In this document: positions 16,752 through 25,311 of the stretch, one piece after another
Numbering within the stretch: the stretch's first letter is position 1
Layout: every line of letters begins with the position of its first letter
From: an uncultured Clostridium sp.
GTDB lineage: Bacteria > Bacillota > Clostridia > TANB77 > CAG-508
Direction of reading: 5' to 3'
Assembly: GCA_945865665.1 (NCBI GenBank)
Contig: CAMBEE010000002.1
Location: forward strand, 121,961 to 185,960
DNA length: 64,000 nucleotides
The notes under the pieces: model-generated
The model's input: only the letters and a program-made list of their open reading frames with translations
Told to the model about the DNA's origin: nothing
Database searches by the model: none
Translations under genes and position numbers: made by a program

Positions 16752-17477
16752 ATGCAAAAAAAACAAATATATCATCTCAAACATAACAAAACAAAAGAAA
16801 AAAGCAAAACAAAAATAATACTAATAATAACGGCAACAATAATAGCAATAGCAATAATTACAACAATATTAATAAAAAATAACAATAAAACGGCTAAAAA
16901 CTTAAAAATTGGAAACAATAGTAGTAGTCAAGAAATAGTAAATTACATTTTAAATATAAGTTCATACGAAACACAAATTGAAGTAGAAGTCAAAAGCAAC
17001 AAAAACAGTAACAAATACAAAATGAAACAAACATACATAGACAACCAAAACAATACACAGGAAGTACTAGAACCAAGTAATATACAAGGAGTAAAAATAA
17101 TAAAAGAAAACAATACTTTAAAAATTGAAAACACACAATTAAGTCTAACAAAAATTATAGAAAACTACCAAGAAATAACCCAAAATAATATGGATTTAGC
17201 AAATTTTATAGAAAACTATAAAAATAATACAAACTCAAAATTCAAAGAAGAAAATAACCAAATAATAATGGAAACAACAGCAAAAACAGAAAACAATTAC
17301 CAAAAATATGAAAAATTATATGTATCAAAAGAAAACGGAAAGCCAATAAAAATGGAGATAAAAGATACTAACCAAAGCACAATAATTTACATAATATATA
17401 ATGAGATAAATATAAATAAAGTAGCAAACGAAAAAATATATGCATTTAGAATGATAAACGCATCAACAGAAATATAA
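16752..17477 (+). CDS. GerS/LolA-like membrane-anchored protein
   Basis: A 241-residue protein with a basic N-terminus, one membrane span at about 20-40 and an extracytoplasmic beta-rich domain. Its pattern (SSQEIVNYILNISSYETQIEVEV, then VLEPSNIQGVKIIKENN and later GKPIKMEI) recalls the LolA-like fold of clostridial germination proteins of the GerS type. No lipobox cysteine is seen, so it would be held by its N-terminal helix. The start is set by AGGAGG, itself inside a hairpin. A role in spore germination or envelope lipid handling is plausible but not proven. Confidence 0.65.
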   Translation: MQKKQIYHLKHNKTKEKSKTKIILIITATIIAIAIITTILIKNNNKTAKNLKIGNNSSSQEIVNYILNISSYETQIEVEVKSNKNSNKYKMKQTYIDNQNNTQEVLEPSNIQGVKIIKENNTLKIENTQLSLTKIIENYQEITQNNMDLANFIENYKNNTNSKFKEENNQIIMETTAKTENNYQKYEKLYVSKENGKPIKMEIKDTNQSTIIYIIYNEININKVANEKIYAFRMINASTEI

Positions 17478-17555
17478 AAAGTAAAATTATTTATCTTAAC
17501 AAAATAATGTAAAAAAAGACATTCTTGACATATACCAATATTAGGAGTGAATGTT

Positions 17556-17906
17556 ATGGTAATAAAAAGAGGAGATATGTTTTATGCAGATTTAAGTCCA
17601 GTTGTTGGCTCAGAGCAAGGGGGTATAAGACCTGTTTTAATAATACAAAATGATATGGGCAACAAATATAGTCCGACAGTAATTGCTGCGGCAATAACAT
17701 CACAAATGAATAAAACGAAACTACCAACACATATAGAAATTGATTCAGAACAATGTGGTTTAAAAAACAATTCGGTTGTATTAGCAGAGCAAATAAGAAC
17801 AATAGACAAAAGTAGATTAAAAGAAAAAATAGGTCATATTGAAGATGAAAAGATTATAAATAAAATAAATAATGCCCTTTGGGTGAGTTTTGGACTAGAA
17901 GAATAA
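17556..17906 (+). CDS. mazF: MazF/EndoA-type mRNA interferase, solitary
   Basis: ATG 17556 is preferred over GTG 17547 because TAGGAG then has normal spacing. The 116 residues align with Bacillus EndoA from the start ([19 protein letters not shown]). The catalytic Arg25 and Thr48 equivalents are both present, and [18 protein letters not shown] is typical. It would cleave single-stranded mRNA at short specific sites. No antitoxin gene of the MazE/EndoAI type lies next to it; the upstream gene is a membrane protein. The antitoxin may be elsewhere or the protein may have another partner. Confidence 0.9.
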   Translation: MVIKRGDMFYADLSPVVGSEQGGIRPVLIIQNDMGNKYSPTVIAAAITSQMNKTKLPTHIEIDSEQCGLKNNSVVLAEQIRTIDKSRLKEKIGHIEDEKIINKINNALWVSFGLEE

Positions 17907-17946
17907 ATATCATGCTAAAAAATTAGCAGACATTTTAACAAATAAA

Positions 17947-17990
17947 AAAGCAAACATTAAATATTTTAAAAATTTTAATGCTTGCTTTTA
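17947..17990. terminator. Bidirectional terminator between convergent genes
   Basis: aaaagcaaacattaaa pairs imperfectly with ttttaatgcttgctttt, after mazF and facing the end of the HD-GYP gene. Confidence 0.7.
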
Positions 17991-18084
17991 TCTTATATTA
18001 GTAAAATTATGCAACTTTCCAAATACACAAAATTAAGTTGAACAGAAAATTTATTCATAAATTTGTTATTCTTGTATTACATAT

Positions 18085-19023
18085 TTAAACCTTTAATTTT
18101 TTAATTATTTTAATTTCTTTAGATAATTGAGCAATATGCTCTGTTTTAGTTTTATAAATGTTTTTATAAGAACTTAAAACCTCCGAATAATTATCAACAG
18201 TCTCTTGACTAATTAATAAACACTTCATACCCTCTAAATAATAATTTTGTTTATGTTCACTTTTAGAAGAAAGCCTCTTTTTATCATATTTTTCAACTTC
18301 AGAAAGTCTTTTAATTTCCTTTTTTAAATCTTTTAAATAATCCATAACACATGAAATTTCATATTCAGTATCATCCAAAACAACTTTGATTAATGCTCTA
18401 ACAATAACGGGATTATTTTTACCAATTTTAACATCTTTGACAGGTACTTTGTATGACTCGGGATGCTCAATAGGTTTACAGTCATCAATTATAATTTTAA
18501 GAGTATCAATAATTCCAACGTGTGATTTATATTGTCTTTTACTAACAATAGCATCATATACATCAGCAACACGAATTATTTGACCTTCATATGGAATATC
18601 TTTTTTTACCAAAGCATTAGGATAACCAGTTCCATTTAAAGCTTCATGGTGATAAAGAGTACCAGCAGCATAAGGCCTTAATTTTAAATCATCCATACAA
18701 ATTTTGTATCCAATAGTAGTGTGCTTTTTCATAATTTCATACTCTTCGTCAGTAAGTTGAGAATGTTTTTGCAAAATACTAGGTGGAATAAATTGCTTTC
18801 CGATATCATGCAAATAAGCACAAATTGTACAATATTCAGTAAAACTTTTAGTACAATGTAGATATTGACAAATTCTACAAACAACACTTGCAACATTTTC
18901 GGAATGCTTTCTAGTAAAAACATCAAGACTTCCTAAAATATTTAATTGATATTGCATACTTTTATCTAAATTATATGATTTTAAACTTGTTCTATCATAA
19001 AAATCAAAAACTTCTTTTGGCAT
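18085..19023 (-). CDS. HD-GYP domain phosphohydrolase
   Basis: A 312-residue protein with an HD domain at about 35-165: His40, His72-Asp73 in LHDIGK, His101, HH at 125-126 and the GYP-type motif GTGYP at 131-135. These are the ligands of HD-GYP enzymes, which degrade cyclic di-GMP or related dinucleotides. There is no sensor domain in front. The C-terminal 150 residues are helical, Lys-rich and unrecognised. It stands alone, divergent from aspS with about 210 bases between. A regulatory role in motility, surface or sporulation decisions is inferred from the family only. Confidence 0.87.
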   Translation of the reverse strand: MPKEVFDFYDRTSLKSYNLDKSMQYQLNILGSLDVFTRKHSENVASVVCRICQYLHCTKSFTEYCTICAYLHDIGKQFIPPSILQKHSQLTDEEYEIMKKHTTIGYKICMDDLKLRPYAAGTLYHHEALNGTGYPNALVKKDIPYEGQIIRVADVYDAIVSKRQYKSHVGIIDTLKIIIDDCKPIEHPESYKVPVKDVKIGKNNPVIVRALIKVVLDDTEYEISCVMDYLKDLKKEIKRLSEVEKYDKKRLSSKSEHKQNYYLEGMKCLLISQETVDNYSEVLSSYKNIYKTKTEHIAQLSKEIKIIKKLKV

Positions 19024-19099
19024 TTTTAAATCTCCTTTTATAAAAAAATATAATATATTTAAATTTTAGCATAAAAAATAAATAAGTTCAATTGAATAA

Positions 19100-19128
19100 T
19101 TGTAAAATTTGCAAAAATGTGATACAAT
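19100..19128 (+). promoter_or_regulatory. Candidate sigma-A promoter upstream of aspS
   Basis: TTGTAA (19100-19105), 17 bases, TACAAT (19123-19128). It gives a leader of roughly 100 bases before the aspS ATG. No T-box motif is visible in that leader. Confidence 0.6.
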
Positions 19129-19235
19129 ATGTTGCAGTTCAGTAAATATAGGTATTAATTATTATAAATGTTGATATATTAATATTTTTTGTAAAAAATA
19201 TAATTTAAAGAGCAAAATTCAAAGGAGATGTAAAA

Positions 19236-20978
19236 ATGTATAGAACAAAAACATGTGGAGAATTGAATATTACAAATGTAAACGAAACAATAGAACTAGC
19301 TGGATGGATTCAAAAAATAAGAGATTTAGGAGCAATGATATTCATTGACTTAAGAGACCAATTCGGAATAACACAAATAGTAATAAATGATGAAGAATTA
19401 CAAAAACAAGCAAAAGAGCTAACAACAGAAAGCTGTATCCACATATCAGGAAAAGTTGTGGAAAGAAGCAATAAAAATACAAAAATTCCAACAGGTGAGA
19501 TAGAAGTAATTGCAAATGAAATAGAAGTATTAGGAAAATGCAAAAATGTACTTCCATTTGAAATAAATACAGACCAAGAAGTTAGAGAAGATTTAAGACT
19601 TGAATATAGATTTTTAGATTTAAGAAATGAAAAACTACACAACAACATTTTATTACGTTCAAAAATCTTAAAAACATTAAGAGATAAAATGGATGAATTA
19701 GGATTTGCAGAAATTCAAACACCAATACTTGCAAACTCTTCACCAGAAGGAGCAAGAGACTACTTAGTACCAAGTAGATTAAATCCAGGAGAATTTTATG
19801 CATTACCACAAGCACCACAACAATTTAAACAATTATTGATGGTATCAGGATTTGATAAATACTTCCAAATCGCTCCATGTTTTAGAGACGAAGACCCTAG
19901 AGCAGATAGAGCACCAGGAGAATTCTATCAATTAGACTTTGAAATGAGCTTTGCAACACAAGAAGATGTATTCAAAGTAATAGAAGAAGTTGTGCCATAT
20001 ACTTTCAAAAAATTTACAACATGGAAAGTAGACGAGGGACCATTTATAAAAATTCCATATAGAGAAGCAATGGAAAAATACGGAATTGATAAACCAGACT
20101 TAAGAAACCCATTAATAATTCAAGATGTAACAAAATGCTTTGCAAACTCAGAATTTAAAGCATTTGAAGGAAAGACAATAAAAGCAATTATAGTTCCAAA
20201 TGGAGCAGAACAAGGAAGAAAATTCTTTGACAAAATGACAGAATATGCTACATCAGATGAAGTAGGAGCAAAAGGACTAGCTTGGACAAAATATGAAGAA
20301 TCAGGAGAAGTTACAGGTGGAATTGCAAAATTCATTACAGATGATATAAAAGAACAATTAGTAAATGAATTTGGAATGAGCAAGAACTCAAGTGTATTCT
20401 TCATAGCAGATGAGTTAAAAAATGCACAAAAAATAGCAGGTTTAGTTAGAATTGAATTAGGAAAAAGATTAGACCTACTAGAAAAAGATGTTTACAGATT
20501 CTGCTACATAGTAGACTTCCCAATGTATGAATTATCAGATGAGGGAACAATAGACTTTAACCACAACCCATTCTCAATGCCACAAGGCGGAATGGAAGCA
20601 TTAGAAACAAAAGACCCATTAGATATATTAGCATATCAATATGATTTAGTATGTAATGGATATGAAATGGCATCAGGAGCAGTAAGAAACCATAATCCAG
20701 AAATAATGGTAAAAGCTTTTGAAATTGCAGGATACAAAGAAGATGATGTTAAAAATAGATTTGGTGCATTATATAATGCATTCCAATATGGAACACCACC
20801 ACACGCAGGTGCAGCACCTGGTGTAGACAGAATGGTAATGTTAATTGAAGACTCTCAAAATATCAGAGAAGTTATTGCTTTCCCAAAAAATAAGAGAGCA
20901 AGAGACCTACTTATGAGAGCTCCATCAGTTGTTTCTGAACAACAATTAAAAGATGTTCACATTGAAGTGAGACAGTAG
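19236..20978 (+). CDS. aspS: Aspartyl-tRNA synthetase, probably non-discriminating type
   Basis: A 580-residue class II synthetase with CAAAGGAG before the ATG. It has an N-terminal OB-fold anticodon-binding domain and the motif 2 region PCFRDEDPRADR. A GAD insertion (about 285-420) and motif 3 in PGVDRMVM follow. The segment FNHNPFSMPQGGMEAL and the C-terminal part are of the Asp-tRNA(Asp/Asn) ligase kind rather than the Bacillus AspS kind. Such enzymes also charge tRNA-Asn with Asp, later amidated by GatCAB. That last point is inferred from sequence style. It is transcribed alone and ends inside a palindrome. Confidence 0.93.
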   Translation: MYRTKTCGELNITNVNETIELAGWIQKIRDLGAMIFIDLRDQFGITQIVINDEELQKQAKELTTESCIHISGKVVERSNKNTKIPTGEIEVIANEIEVLGKCKNVLPFEINTDQEVREDLRLEYRFLDLRNEKLHNNILLRSKILKTLRDKMDELGFAEIQTPILANSSPEGARDYLVPSRLNPGEFYALPQAPQQFKQLLMVSGFDKYFQIAPCFRDEDPRADRAPGEFYQLDFEMSFATQEDVFKVIEEVVPYTFKKFTTWKVDEGPFIKIPYREAMEKYGIDKPDLRNPLIIQDVTKCFANSEFKAFEGKTIKAIIVPNGAEQGRKFFDKMTEYATSDEVGAKGLAWTKYEESGEVTGGIAKFITDDIKEQLVNEFGMSKNSSVFFIADELKNAQKIAGLVRIELGKRLDLLEKDVYRFCYIVDFPMYELSDEGTIDFNHNPFSMPQGGMEALETKDPLDILAYQYDLVCNGYEMASGAVRNHNPEIMVKAFEIAGYKEDDVKNRFGALYNAFQYGTPPHAGAAPGVDRMVMLIEDSQNIREVIAFPKNKRARDLLMRAPSVVSEQQLKDVHIEVRQ

Positions 20979-21000
20979 GGACAGTGCAAATTTGTCTCAC
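20967..21000. repeat. Palindrome overlapping the aspS stop codon
   Basis: gtgagaca (20967-20974) pairs with tgtctcac (20993-21000) around a gggacagtg core. The aspS stop TAG lies inside it. It is nearly identical to the palindrome overlapping the stop codon at 43004. Confidence 0.8.
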
Positions 21001-21021
21001 AATTTTGTCAGAAAATGTCGA

Positions 21022-21053
21022 AAAGATAGTACAACAATGTACTATCTTTTTAA
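21022..21053 (+). terminator. Rho-independent terminator of aspS
   Basis: aaagatagtac (21022-21032) pairs with gtactatcttt (21039-21049), followed by T residues. A TGTCGAA precedes it at 21016. Confidence 0.85.
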
Positions 21054-21122
21054 GTTGTTTTTTAAAAGTTGTGAATTGTAACCATTAATTATTATAAATT
21101 CATAAAAGAATGTCGATTTTTG

Positions 21123-21151
21123 TTGCAATAATTAACATAATGTGATAAAAT
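21123..21151 (+). promoter_or_regulatory. Sigma-A-type promoter of the PIN-domain gene
   Basis: TTGCAA (21123-21128), 17 bases, TAAAAT (21146-21151). The ATG at 21152 abuts the -10 box and so cannot be the start. The start at 21215 is used instead. Confidence 0.7.
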
Positions 21152-21214
21152 ATGAACAACTATTGTAAATATAGAAAGCTAGGGTATAGCAGAAAGGAAG
21201 GTTTTACTATTAAT

Positions 21215-22375
21215 ATGAAAGAAATTATTGAAAGATTAATACGGACAGGAAAAACAACAGCAGAAATACAATCTGAAATAATTGAATTTCCAGATGATGT
21301 TACAACTGAATATCTACAAAAAATCGGTTTTGAAGAAACACAAGCAATTAAGTTAAAGTGGAAACTTCGACAGAACGACAGAATACGTGAAAATGAGATA
21401 AGGGCAGAAAAGGGAAGAAGAGAACTTTCAAAAGAAGGAGGATATAAGTTCTCAGCAAATGCTAATCCAGATTATATATTAATGGATACATGTGCAATGC
21501 TTAAAAAAGAAGGTAGAGTTATAATTTCAAAAAGTTCAAAAGTTGTGGTTATCGAATCTGTTCTAAGAGAGATAGAAAAGATTCTAATGGAAACAGAAAG
21601 AAAAAAGAAAAAGTCTCCAATAGATTATGCAAACATATCAACAATAAAATCATTTAAAGGAAAAATGGTAAGAAAGGCTAAGTTTAAGCCAGTACTTGAT
21701 AGCCCAAAAGCAAACATGAATTATTGTGATGATAAAATTTTGTATTATCTAGAAAACTTATCGCCAGAAAAAAGACCTACGCTTTTAACTGCAGATGCAA
21801 ACCTTGCAAGTAGAGCAGAAGCCTACGGATTTGACTTTATTTTCATAAAAAAGTCAACGAATAATAAAAAAGCAGAAGTAGTAGAAACAGGAGAAACACA
21901 AAAAGTGGAAGAAACTGAATCCGAGAAAGTACCACAATTAATTGAAAATATAGAATTACAGGAAGAAGAGCAATTAATTGAAGCAACTGAACCAATGGAA
22001 GAAGTGATGACCACAGAGAATGAAAAAAAGGAAAAGCCTAAAGCTGTAAAAAATGTTCTCAATGGTATCAGATTCATGATAACTGGAGAACAAATAACTG
22101 TTACAGGCTTTAACAAAAAGGCCAGAACATATTTTATAACTGGAAAAAGAGCAAAATTGGCAAGAAGAAATGAAACGAAACAAATTGAAAGTTTTGATTT
22201 CATTATAATGCTGATTAGACAGAAAAATAATCGGGAAATAAGGATTAGGAGAATATCGATAGTAAACAACCAATTTGATGTTGAAGAAGAAATTATAAAA
22301 TTCATCAACGAAATCTATCAATTTGACTTGCCACAAGAAGTAGAAGAAGAGGCAAGAGAATTACTGTTAGAGTAA
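21215..22375 (+). CDS. PIN-domain ribonuclease-like protein
   Basis: A 386-residue protein. The PIN domain (about 85-230) shows the four acidic positions: Asp in LMDTCAML, Glu in VLREIEK, Asp in NYCDDKIL and Asp in LLTADANL. The family comprises Mg2+-dependent ribonucleases, including VapC toxins and PhoH-linked proteins. An acidic linker (about 235-290) and a C-terminal domain of about 110 residues (ITGEQITVTGFNKKARTYF onwards) are not recognised. No antitoxin is adjacent. Codon use is unusual for the window, with CGA, CGT and two in-frame CGG (21242 and 22232), which suggests transfer. The AAGGAAGG site is about 14 bases before the start, so the exact start is uncertain. Confidence 0.75.
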   Translation: MKEIIERLIRTGKTTAEIQSEIIEFPDDVTTEYLQKIGFEETQAIKLKWKLRQNDRIRENEIRAEKGRRELSKEGGYKFSANANPDYILMDTCAMLKKEGRVIISKSSKVVVIESVLREIEKILMETERKKKKSPIDYANISTIKSFKGKMVRKAKFKPVLDSPKANMNYCDDKILYYLENLSPEKRPTLLTADANLASRAEAYGFDFIFIKKSTNNKKAEVVETGETQKVEETESEKVPQLIENIELQEEEQLIEATEPMEEVMTTENEKKEKPKAVKNVLNGIRFMITGEQITVTGFNKKARTYFITGKRAKLARRNETKQIESFDFIIMLIRQKNNREIRIRRISIVNNQFDVEEEIIKFINEIYQFDLPQEVEEEARELLLE

Positions 22376-22381
22376 AAAACG

Positions 22382-22409
22382 AAAAGTCTAGTATTGTGCT
22401 AGACTTTTC
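22382..22409 (+). terminator. Rho-independent terminator
   Basis: aaaagtctag and ctagactttt form a 10-bp perfect stem with a seven-base loop after the PIN gene. Confidence 0.85.
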
Positions 22410-22455
22410 AACAATTTATGATATAATAATACAAAAATAAAATAGGAGGTAAAAA

Positions 22456-22707
22456 ATGGAATATAGATACGAACCACAAGGAGTATGTTCACAAGAAATG
22501 ATAATAGAAGTAGATGGAGACATAATAAAAAAAGTAACAATACAAGGTGGATGTGCAGGAAACACAGTTGGAGTTTCAAGATTAGTAGAAGGAATGAAAA
22601 TTCAAGAAGCAATAAAAAGACTAAAAGGAATACCATGTGGATATAAAGGAACATCTTGCCCAGACCAATTAGCACAAGCTTTAGAAAAAATTATAGAAAG
22701 TCAATAG
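22456..22707 (+). CDS. TSCPD-domain protein (TIGR03905-like)
   Basis: An 83-residue protein with ATAGGAGG before the ATG. It consists of a single TSCPD domain, named for the conserved TSCPDQLAQAL near residues 66-76. Four cysteines (11, 34, 61 and 68) are spaced as in the stand-alone TIGR03905-type family. The same domain ends some ribonucleotide reductases, where the cysteines may bind metal. The function of the free form is not known. It is a single gene. Confidence 0.85.
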   Translation: MEYRYEPQGVCSQEMIIEVDGDIIKKVTIQGGCAGNTVGVSRLVEGMKIQEAIKRLKGIPCGYKGTSCPDQLAQALEKIIESQ

Positions 22708-22730
22708 AAAAGTATTAAGAGACTAATAAG

Positions 22731-22796
22731 AATCTAATAAAAATTTAATAAAAATTTAATAGAAATTTAATGGGAATCTAATAGGAAATTAATATA
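22731..22796. repeat. Six degenerate 11-base repeats (AATYTAATRRR)
   Basis: Units such as aatttaataaa and aatctaatagg repeat with an 11-base period. The spacing is near one helical turn and the A/T tracts are in phase, so this segment may be intrinsically curved. Confidence 0.65.
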
Positions 22797-22803
22797 AAAA
22801 TAA

Positions 22804-22853
22804 AAAATGAATCCAAGTACTATGCAATAAAATAATACTTAGATTCATTTTAT
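22804..22853. terminator. Terminator-like hairpin between convergent genes
   Basis: aaaatgaatc..aagta pairs with tactt..gattcatttt across about 18 bases of loop. Confidence 0.6.
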
Positions 22854-22924
22854 TTAATAAATTTAATTTTACATTCGAACTAATTACTAAAATTCTTTGA
22901 TTTTTTCAAATTAATAAAATATTT

Positions 22925-23299
22925 CTAGGCAGACAAGATAAAATCTTTATTTGCCATTAATAATTTTTTAATTAAATCAATTTGATTTTTAGAAAGATGA
23001 GAATTATCATCTAAAGAATATAAACTTTTAATAATCATATCAATGTTTAAATCGGAATTTTCATTCGAATTTTGAATATTTTCATCATTGGATAACCCAA
23101 GTAAATAATCCAAAGAAACATTAAAAACATTCGCTATTTTTGTAACTACATCAAGACGAGGAACCCTTTCGCCAGTAAGATATCTACAAATAGTAACATT
23201 TGAAGTACCAATTTTTTTAGCAAGTTGAGTTTGAGTCATATTATTTTCATCTAACAAAACAGTTAACCTATAACTAAATTTATCCATACTAAAATCCAT
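22925..23299 (-). CDS. XRE-family HTH regulator
   Basis: A 124-residue protein with AGGAGG before the ATG. A Cro/C1-type helix-turn-helix covers residues 8-62 (MTQTQLAKKIGTSNVTICRYL) and ends in the typical VSLDYLLG. The C-terminal half is helical and probably dimerises. A perfect 20-base palindrome centred on AACTTATAAGTT lies 31 bases upstream (23330-23349) and is the likely operator. The same 12 bases lie upstream of another XRE gene at 56670, so the two may share a regulon. Confidence 0.88.
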   Translation of the reverse strand: MDFSMDKFSYRLTVLLDENNMTQTQLAKKIGTSNVTICRYLTGERVPRLDVVTKIANVFNVSLDYLLGLSNDENIQNSNENSDLNIDMIIKSLYSLDDNSHLSKNQIDLIKKLLMANKDFILSA

Positions 23300-23329
23300 A
23301 GAAACCTCCTATTACTCAATATTATAGAA

Positions 23330-23349
23330 CTATAACTTATAAGTTATAG
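23330..23349. promoter_or_regulatory. Palindromic operator candidate
   Basis: ctataacttataagttatag is a perfect 20-base palindrome upstream of the XRE gene. Its centre AACTTATAAGTT recurs at 57076. Confidence 0.65.
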
Positions 23350-23438
23350 AAATAATTACCAAAGTTATAAATATAAAAAAACAATTAACCAAATGGTAAT
23401 TAATAAAAATAACAGAGTAATAATAAAAAGACAACATA

Positions 23439-24236
23439 CTAGTAATTCACAAAATCGTAAAAGTTTCCGAACTCATATCCTTGAGTCCTTAAATAAGAAA
23501 TAGAATCCTTAAGCACATTATAAGTTTTATTAACATCAGCTGTATCATGCATCAATATAATTAAAGTTCCCTTATTTTTAGCAGTCTTCTTTAAATTATT
23601 TAATAACTGGAAATTAGAATATTTTTTTTCAGAATCACGATTTAAACAATTCCAGTCAACATACACATAATTAAGACTAGACAAAACTTTAAGAGCATCT
23701 TTTTTTTGAGACGTATAAATATGAGACATATACCCATTAGGAAACCTAAAAATATGGGAACAATAATTATTGACACCAATAGCCTTTGAAATTTCACCAT
23801 CTGTGGCAACAATTTCATTTTTAAAAGAATCCATATCTCTATATAAAATTTTATTATTATGATTATATCCATGATTAGCAATATAATGTCCATCTTCATA
23901 TTCACGTTTTACCAATTCAGGATGTTCCTTAACATGTTTTCCAACAACAAAAAAAGTAGCTTTAACATCTTCTTCTTTTAAAATATCCAAAATTTTAGCT
24001 GTAGCTTTAGTAGTAGGGCCATCATCGAAAGTCAAATAAGCCTTTTTAGTTTTTGATTTTTCTATATCATTTAGAGAAATCGTTACATCAATATTAAAAA
24101 AAGAGTTTTTAGCAAATTCTACAGCATATGAAGAAGAATTAGAAATAAAAAATAAAGAAAGTGCTGTTAGAAAGATTATAAAAATAGAACAAAATAAATA
24201 TAAATGATTTCTATTTTTTATAAACAAAACTTTCAT
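23439..24236 (-). CDS. Polysaccharide deacetylase (CE4/NodB family)
   Basis: The start at 24236 is chosen because GGAGG lies just upstream; a longer frame reads through that site. The 265-residue product has an N-terminal membrane anchor at about 11-32 and a NodB domain. TFDDGP at 69-74 holds the catalytic base and metal Asp, HGYNH at 122-126 holds the two His ligands, and IILMHDT lies near the end. It would remove acetyl groups from N-acetylsugars of peptidoglycan or another extracellular polymer. It shares orientation with the next transglycosylase gene upstream, suggesting joint work at the wall. Confidence 0.92.
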   Translation of the reverse strand: MKVLFIKNRNHLYLFCSIFIIFLTALSLFFISNSSSYAVEFAKNSFFNIDVTISLNDIEKSKTKKAYLTFDDGPTTKATAKILDILKEEDVKATFFVVGKHVKEHPELVKREYEDGHYIANHGYNHNNKILYRDMDSFKNEIVATDGEISKAIGVNNYCSHIFRFPNGYMSHIYTSQKKDALKVLSSLNYVYVDWNCLNRDSEKKYSNFQLLNNLKKTAKNKGTLIILMHDTADVNKTYNVLKDSISYLRTQGYEFGNFYDFVNY

Positions 24237-24356
24237 GACCAACCTCCACAATAATATATATGAAAGCAATAAAAAAATAGCACAATTATCTCATTTAAAA
24301 CCTAATGAAATAATTATACTACAAAATTAAAACTTATGTTAAAAAATCATAAAAAT

Positions 24357-25043
24357 TTATTTAATTGATAAAGACTGTTCATTAGTAATATATCCATACT
24401 CTACCATAGTTTTTAAAACATGATATTGACGCTTTTTAGCTAAATCAGGGTTAACAGTTGGAGCATAAACAGAAGGAGCATTTGGAACACCTGCAAGCAT
24501 TGAAGCTTCATCTAAATTTAAATCTTTAGGAGCTTTTTTATAATAACCATAACTTGCATCATAAATTCCATAATAACCCTCACCAAAATAAGCAGTATTT
24601 ACATATAATTCAAAGATTTCTTTTTTACTATAATTTTTTTCTAAATCATAAGAAGCAAAAATTTCACCAACTTTTCTAACCCATGATTTATCTTGAGAAA
24701 ATACAATATTTTTAGCAACCTGTTGTGTTATTGTGCTTCCGCCTTCTTGCAATTCTTTATTTTTTACATTTGTAAAAATAGCTCGTCCTATAGCAATAAA
24801 ATCTACAGGGCCATGGTCATAAAATCTATGGTCTTCAACACTAATTACCGCATTTCTATAATCAGTAGCCATATCTTCAAATTTAACAAAATTTTCTTTA
24901 CCAGTAATTTCGTCAACTCTTGTTATAAGTGGCTTTTCTTTTAAAGCTTTATTGTAATAAATTTTTCCTACGCCAAGAATTATTAAACAAATTATTATTA
25001 TTAAAAGTATTATTGCTAATAGTAATTTTTTTATAAACTTCAT
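24357..25043 (-). CDS. Monofunctional peptidoglycan glycosyltransferase (GT51)
   Basis: The start at 25043 has AAGGATGGTG upstream. The 228-residue protein has an N-terminal membrane span (7-28) and a GT51 lysozyme-like domain. Catalytic Glu70 lies in SVEDHRFYDHG, followed by EGGSTITQQVAKN (100-112) and the IFELYVNTAYFG helix. There is no transpeptidase domain, so it is an MtgA-like enzyme and not a class A PBP. It polymerises lipid II into glycan strands. It lies 120 bases before the deacetylase gene. Confidence 0.92.
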   Translation of the reverse strand: MKFIKKLLLAIILLIIIICLIILGVGKIYYNKALKEKPLITRVDEITGKENFVKFEDMATDYRNAVISVEDHRFYDHGPVDFIAIGRAIFTNVKNKELQEGGSTITQQVAKNIVFSQDKSWVRKVGEIFASYDLEKNYSKKEIFELYVNTAYFGEGYYGIYDASYGYYKKAPKDLNLDEASMLAGVPNAPSVYAPTVNPDLAKKRQYHVLKTMVEYGYITNEQSLSIK

Positions 25044-25221
25044 ATTAAACACCATCCTTTGTATTTTCAACTATAATATGTTACAATTACAACATTTCCT
25101 GAAAGGTATAAATTCTTATATTGTGTATTGAACTAAAAAATATAAAAATTTATATCTTTCAGTTTATACTGTAAACTGCAACTACATTATATATAAAAAA
25201 CAAAAGTATGTCAAAAAATTC

Positions 25222-25250
25222 TTGTAAAATAAAAATTCTTGTGATAGAAT
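25222..25250 (+). promoter_or_regulatory. Candidate sigma-A promoter of dapF-dapL
   Basis: TTGTAA (25222-25227), 17 bases, TAGAAT (25245-25250), about 60 bases before dapF. Confidence 0.6.
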
Positions 25251-25311
25251 ACAAAACAATAAAATATAACTATATTTTATTTACTATTAATACCTAAATG
25301 AGGTGACATTT

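Noticed and set aside
19129..19235. T-box leader before aspS
   Set aside because: No AGGGTGGNACCGCG-type sequence or specifier stem is seen in the ~100-base leader.
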